Below, piece by piece: positions 59,813 through 61,916 of a stretch of DNA of 61,916 nucleotides (positions are counted from its first letter, which is position 1; each line of letters begins with the position of its first letter). Source of the stretch: Pseudonocardia sp. CNS-139 (GTDB lineage: Bacteria; Actinomycetota; Actinomycetes; Mycobacteriales; Pseudonocardiaceae); the NCBI GenBank assembly GCA_001942415.1, contig MKJX01000183.1, positions 1 to 61,916 on the forward strand, in the 5' to 3' direction. A program made the translations under genes and the position numbers. A model generated the notes under the pieces. It searched no databases and was not told the DNA's origin. It was given only the letters and a program-made list of their open reading frames with translations.

Positions 59813-60241
59813 GTGAACCGGGTGTCCGCGCCGCGCCTTACCGCGCTCCTGGGTCTGGTCCTTGCCGTGGGGGTGCTGGCTCAAGGGCTGTTCGCCGGTG
59901 GCTTCCTGGGAGGCGGCCAGATGTGGCGTGCCTGGCACGAGGCACTGGGCGATGCGCTCGTCCTGCCCCCGCTGGTCGGTCTCGTCGTGGCGCTGCTGCT
60001 CCTGCGGCGACACCCCGAGGCCGCCGCGGTTCTTGCGACCCGGGTCGTTCTCCTCGCGCTCGTCGTCGTGGTGATCGTCACCGGGCACGCGGGCCGGAGC
60101 CTGCTCGTGGTGCACATCCCGGCCGCGATCGCCGTGGTCGGGATAGCGGTGCGCCAGGCCACGGGATTCGTCGGCGTGCCGAACCCGGCGTTGCGCCGGC
60201 AACGCGATCAGGACAGCCACCGCGCTGAGTCCGGTCGGTAG
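59813..60241 (+). CDS. Small four-span membrane protein
   Basis: About 142 residues starting GTG behind GAGGAGGG. Hydrophobic segments lie at about residues 8-30, 45-63, 71-90 and 97-115, joined by short loops with Arg residues at the cytoplasmic side. No family is recognised. It is nine bases from the FAD monooxygenase gene and lies on the same operon, controlled by the palindrome upstream. A role as a DoxX- or DUF-type partner of a redox enzyme is possible but not shown. Confidence 0.75.
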   Translation: MNRVSAPRLTALLGLVLAVGVLAQGLFAGGFLGGGQMWRAWHEALGDALVLPPLVGLVVALLLLRRHPEAAAVLATRVVLLALVVVVIVTGHAGRSLLVVHIPAAIAVVGIAVRQATGFVGVPNPALRRQRDQDSHRAESGR

Positions 60242-60248
60242 TGGAGCG

Positions 60249-61375
60249 ATGAAGGTCGGCATCGTCGGCGCGGGGATCGCCGGACTCGCGACAGCAGTGG
60301 CTTTCGCCCGCCTGGGCGCCGAGGTCGTCATCTATGAGCGGCCCGGCGCGGGCGCGCGGGTGCCGGGATCTCGCTGTTCGGGAACGGTGTGACGGCGCTG
60401 GACCTGATCGGGCTGGCCGCGGCGGTGCGGGCCCTCGGCTCGCCACCCGACGTCCCTGCCGGCTTGCGGACACCGACGGGACGATGGTTGGTCCGTACGC
60501 CGTCGACGGTCGGTGGGGGCCTCACGGTGGTGCACCGTGGCGATCTGCACGGAATCCTCACCGCGGCAGCTCCGGTGGTGGAGTACTCGACGGTCTCCCG
60601 GGTGCGGAGCACCGCAGACGACGCGACCGTTGTGCTCGAGTCCGGTGCGACCCGGACGTTCGACCTGGTCGTCGGCGCGGACGGTGTCGCGAGCCGGGTC
60701 CGGCGCTCCTGGCCCGACGACCCCGGCGTCCGATATGCCGGCTACACCGCGTGGCGGGGTGTCACCGATGGCCCGGTCGATGTACCGGCGGCGGGCGAGA
60801 CGTGGGGGCGCGGGGAGCGGTTCGGCATCGCCCCGATGAGCGACGGGCGCGTCTACTGGTACGCCACTGCGTCGGTGCCGGCGGGCTGGCCGGTGCCCGA
60901 GGAGAAGCCGGAGCTACTGCGCAGGTTCGCCGGCTGGCACGACCCGATTCCGGCGCTGCTGCGGGCCACGGCCGACCGTGCCGTTCTGCGCAACGACATC
61001 ATCGAGATGCCCCCACCGTTTCCCCGCTTCGCCAGGGCCCGCGTCGTCCTCGTGGGCGACGCCGCTCACGCCATGACCCCTGACCTCGGCCAAGGCGGCA
61101 ACCAGGCCCTCGAGGACGCGGTGACGTTGGCTGCGTTGATCGACCACCACGATGACGTGGACGGCGCGCTCGACCGTTACGACTCGGTGCGCCGGAAGCG
61201 GACCACCACGATCGCGCGACGCTCCCGGCAGGTCGGCCGGATCGCCCAGGCGCACAGCCCGATCGGGGTCGCGCTGCGCGACCGTCTCGTGCGGTTGACG
61301 CCCGCGGGCGGCAGCGCGCGGGCCGCGGCACGACTGGAGGCATGGCAGCCCCCGCGCCCGGAACCAGGTCGCTGA
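60249..61375 (+). CDS. FAD-dependent aromatic-ring monooxygenase-like protein (one frameshift)
   Basis: About 375 residues starting ATG at 60249. The dinucleotide-binding GAGIAGLATAVAFARLG is in the first frame. A switch near 60360 leads to GISLFGNGVTALDL, VVGADGVASRVR (the DG motif) and VVLVGDAAHAMTPDLGQGGNQALEDAVTLA (the GD motif). This is the PHBH/UbiH-type layout of NAD(P)H-dependent hydroxylases. Substrate unknown. Confidence 0.88.
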
Positions 61376-61478
61376 GCTGCGAACCGAAGCGCCGGGCGGG
61401 CGAGCCCGACTCACCGGATACCGAAAGCCCGTGATCAGCGCTCTGCGATCACTGGCGGTGCTGATCGAGGAGGGATCT

Positions 61479-61916
61479 GTGGAGCTGCTGCCCGGAGCTG
61501 TCGATGTCCACCACCATGCCGTGCCGCGCGAGTACGCCGACGCTTGGCGCGGCTCGGTATCACGAGGGGGCTGGGTGTCCGGCTGCCGAGATGGGATGCC
61601 GGCTCGTCGCTGAGAGTCATGGACGCGCACGGGGTGGCCGCCGCGGTGCTCTCGATCTCCGCACCCGGTGTGTACTTTCCCGAGGTCGACGGTGCGCTCG
61701 TGGTCGCCAGGGAGCTGGCCCGCAGGACGAACGAGATCTGCGCCGCGGTGATCGCGAACCATCCGGGACGGTTCGGCGCCTTCGCGACACTGCCGCTGCC
61801 CGACGTCGAGGCCGCGTTGGGGGAGCTGGCCCATGCCCTCGACGAGCTGCGTCTGGACGGTGTCGTGCTGCTGAGCAACTACGACGGGTACTACCTCGGG
61901 GACCCGCGGTTCGAGC
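61479..61916 (+). CDS. Amidohydrolase 2-family (ACMSD-like) enzyme, truncated by window end, one frameshift
   Basis: Starts GTG at 61479 behind GAGGAGGG. The first metal motif is VDVHHHAVP; a frame switch near 61545 leads into MDAHGVAAAVLSISAPGVYF, NHPGRFGAFATLPLPDVEAALGEL and LDGVVLLSNYDGYYLGDPRFE, typical of ACMSD-like decarboxylases and amidohydrolases. The C-terminal part, with further metal ligands, lies outside the window. Together with the monooxygenase it suggests an aromatic degradation operon. Confidence 0.82.

Noticed and set aside
1..61916. Insertion sequences, integrases, phage genes, CRISPR arrays
   Set aside because: No transposase or integrase motifs, no spaced direct-repeat arrays and no terminal inverted repeats were seen; composition is uniform.

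Overview
The window is about 62 kb of very GC-rich DNA, with GTG and TTG starts, strong GGAGG ribosome-binding sites and four-base ATGA/GTGA gene overlaps. It comes from an actinomycete, most likely in the Pseudonocardiales. The best evidence is a block (10.7-21.9 kb) whose gene order matches the Mycobacterium tuberculosis locus Rv0981-Rv0996: mprA, mprB, pepD, moaB, mscL, a ruc/FmdB-like chaperone, 5-formyl-THF cyclo-ligase, galU, glp (moeA-like), rimJ and sepX/glpR, followed by tRNA-Ala(CGC). About half of the genes, including housekeeping ones (galU, glp, rimJ, mscL), can be read through only by switching frame. In the cases checked base by base one G or C is missing, so these breaks are probably sequencing or assembly errors. 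Frame switches are given as approximate positions.

Layout. (1) 1-7.2 kb: the C-terminal part of a giant multidomain protein: hydrophobic N-terminal segments, a PP2C phosphatase, duplicated helical modules, an ADP-ribosyltransferase-like domain and a Nudix domain. A SIR2 deacetylase follows. (2) 8-10.6 kb: a TetR repressor divergent from a DrrAB-type drug exporter, with two operators 21 bp apart. (3) 10.7-21.9 kb: the conserved envelope-stress, heat-shock, molybdopterin-like and cell-division block, with a CIRCE element in front of ruc. (4) 22-23.4 kb: two conserved hypothetical genes. (5) 23.6-30.2 kb: a metal or metallophore transport locus, with paired ABC half-transporters (one with a His-rich N-terminus) and a FecBCD-type importer. 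Two near-identical Zur-like boxes precede the two halves. (6) 30.3-57.9 kb: a large catabolic region with an FAD/Fe-S dehydrogenase, an IlvD-like dehydratase, an ArgH-like lyase, a TauD-like dioxygenase, a Dpp-type transporter, a hydrolase, a 2-hydroxyacid dehydrogenase, a Pot-type transporter, a GntR/FCD regulator, a tautomerase-like protein, a threonine-synthase-like enzyme, an AstE-like deacylase, a luciferase-like monooxygenase, an M24-like hydrolase, an HglS-type 2-oxoadipate enzyme, LysR, RidA and an F420-type oxidoreductase. (7) 59-61.9 kb: a TetR regulator with a 35-bp palindromic operator, a small membrane protein, an FAD monooxygenase and a truncated amidohydrolase.

Three operons in region 6 have promoters that place a CATACGA/TCGTATG palindrome at or just after the predicted transcription start. 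This suggests one repressor, probably the GntR protein, controls the dehydratase/oxidase pair, the dioxygenase-Dpp operon and the Pot operon together. The pathway substrate is not evident. The enzymes suggest a conjugated, N-acylated or cyclic amino-acid-derived acid. I saw no insertion sequences, phage genes or CRISPR arrays.
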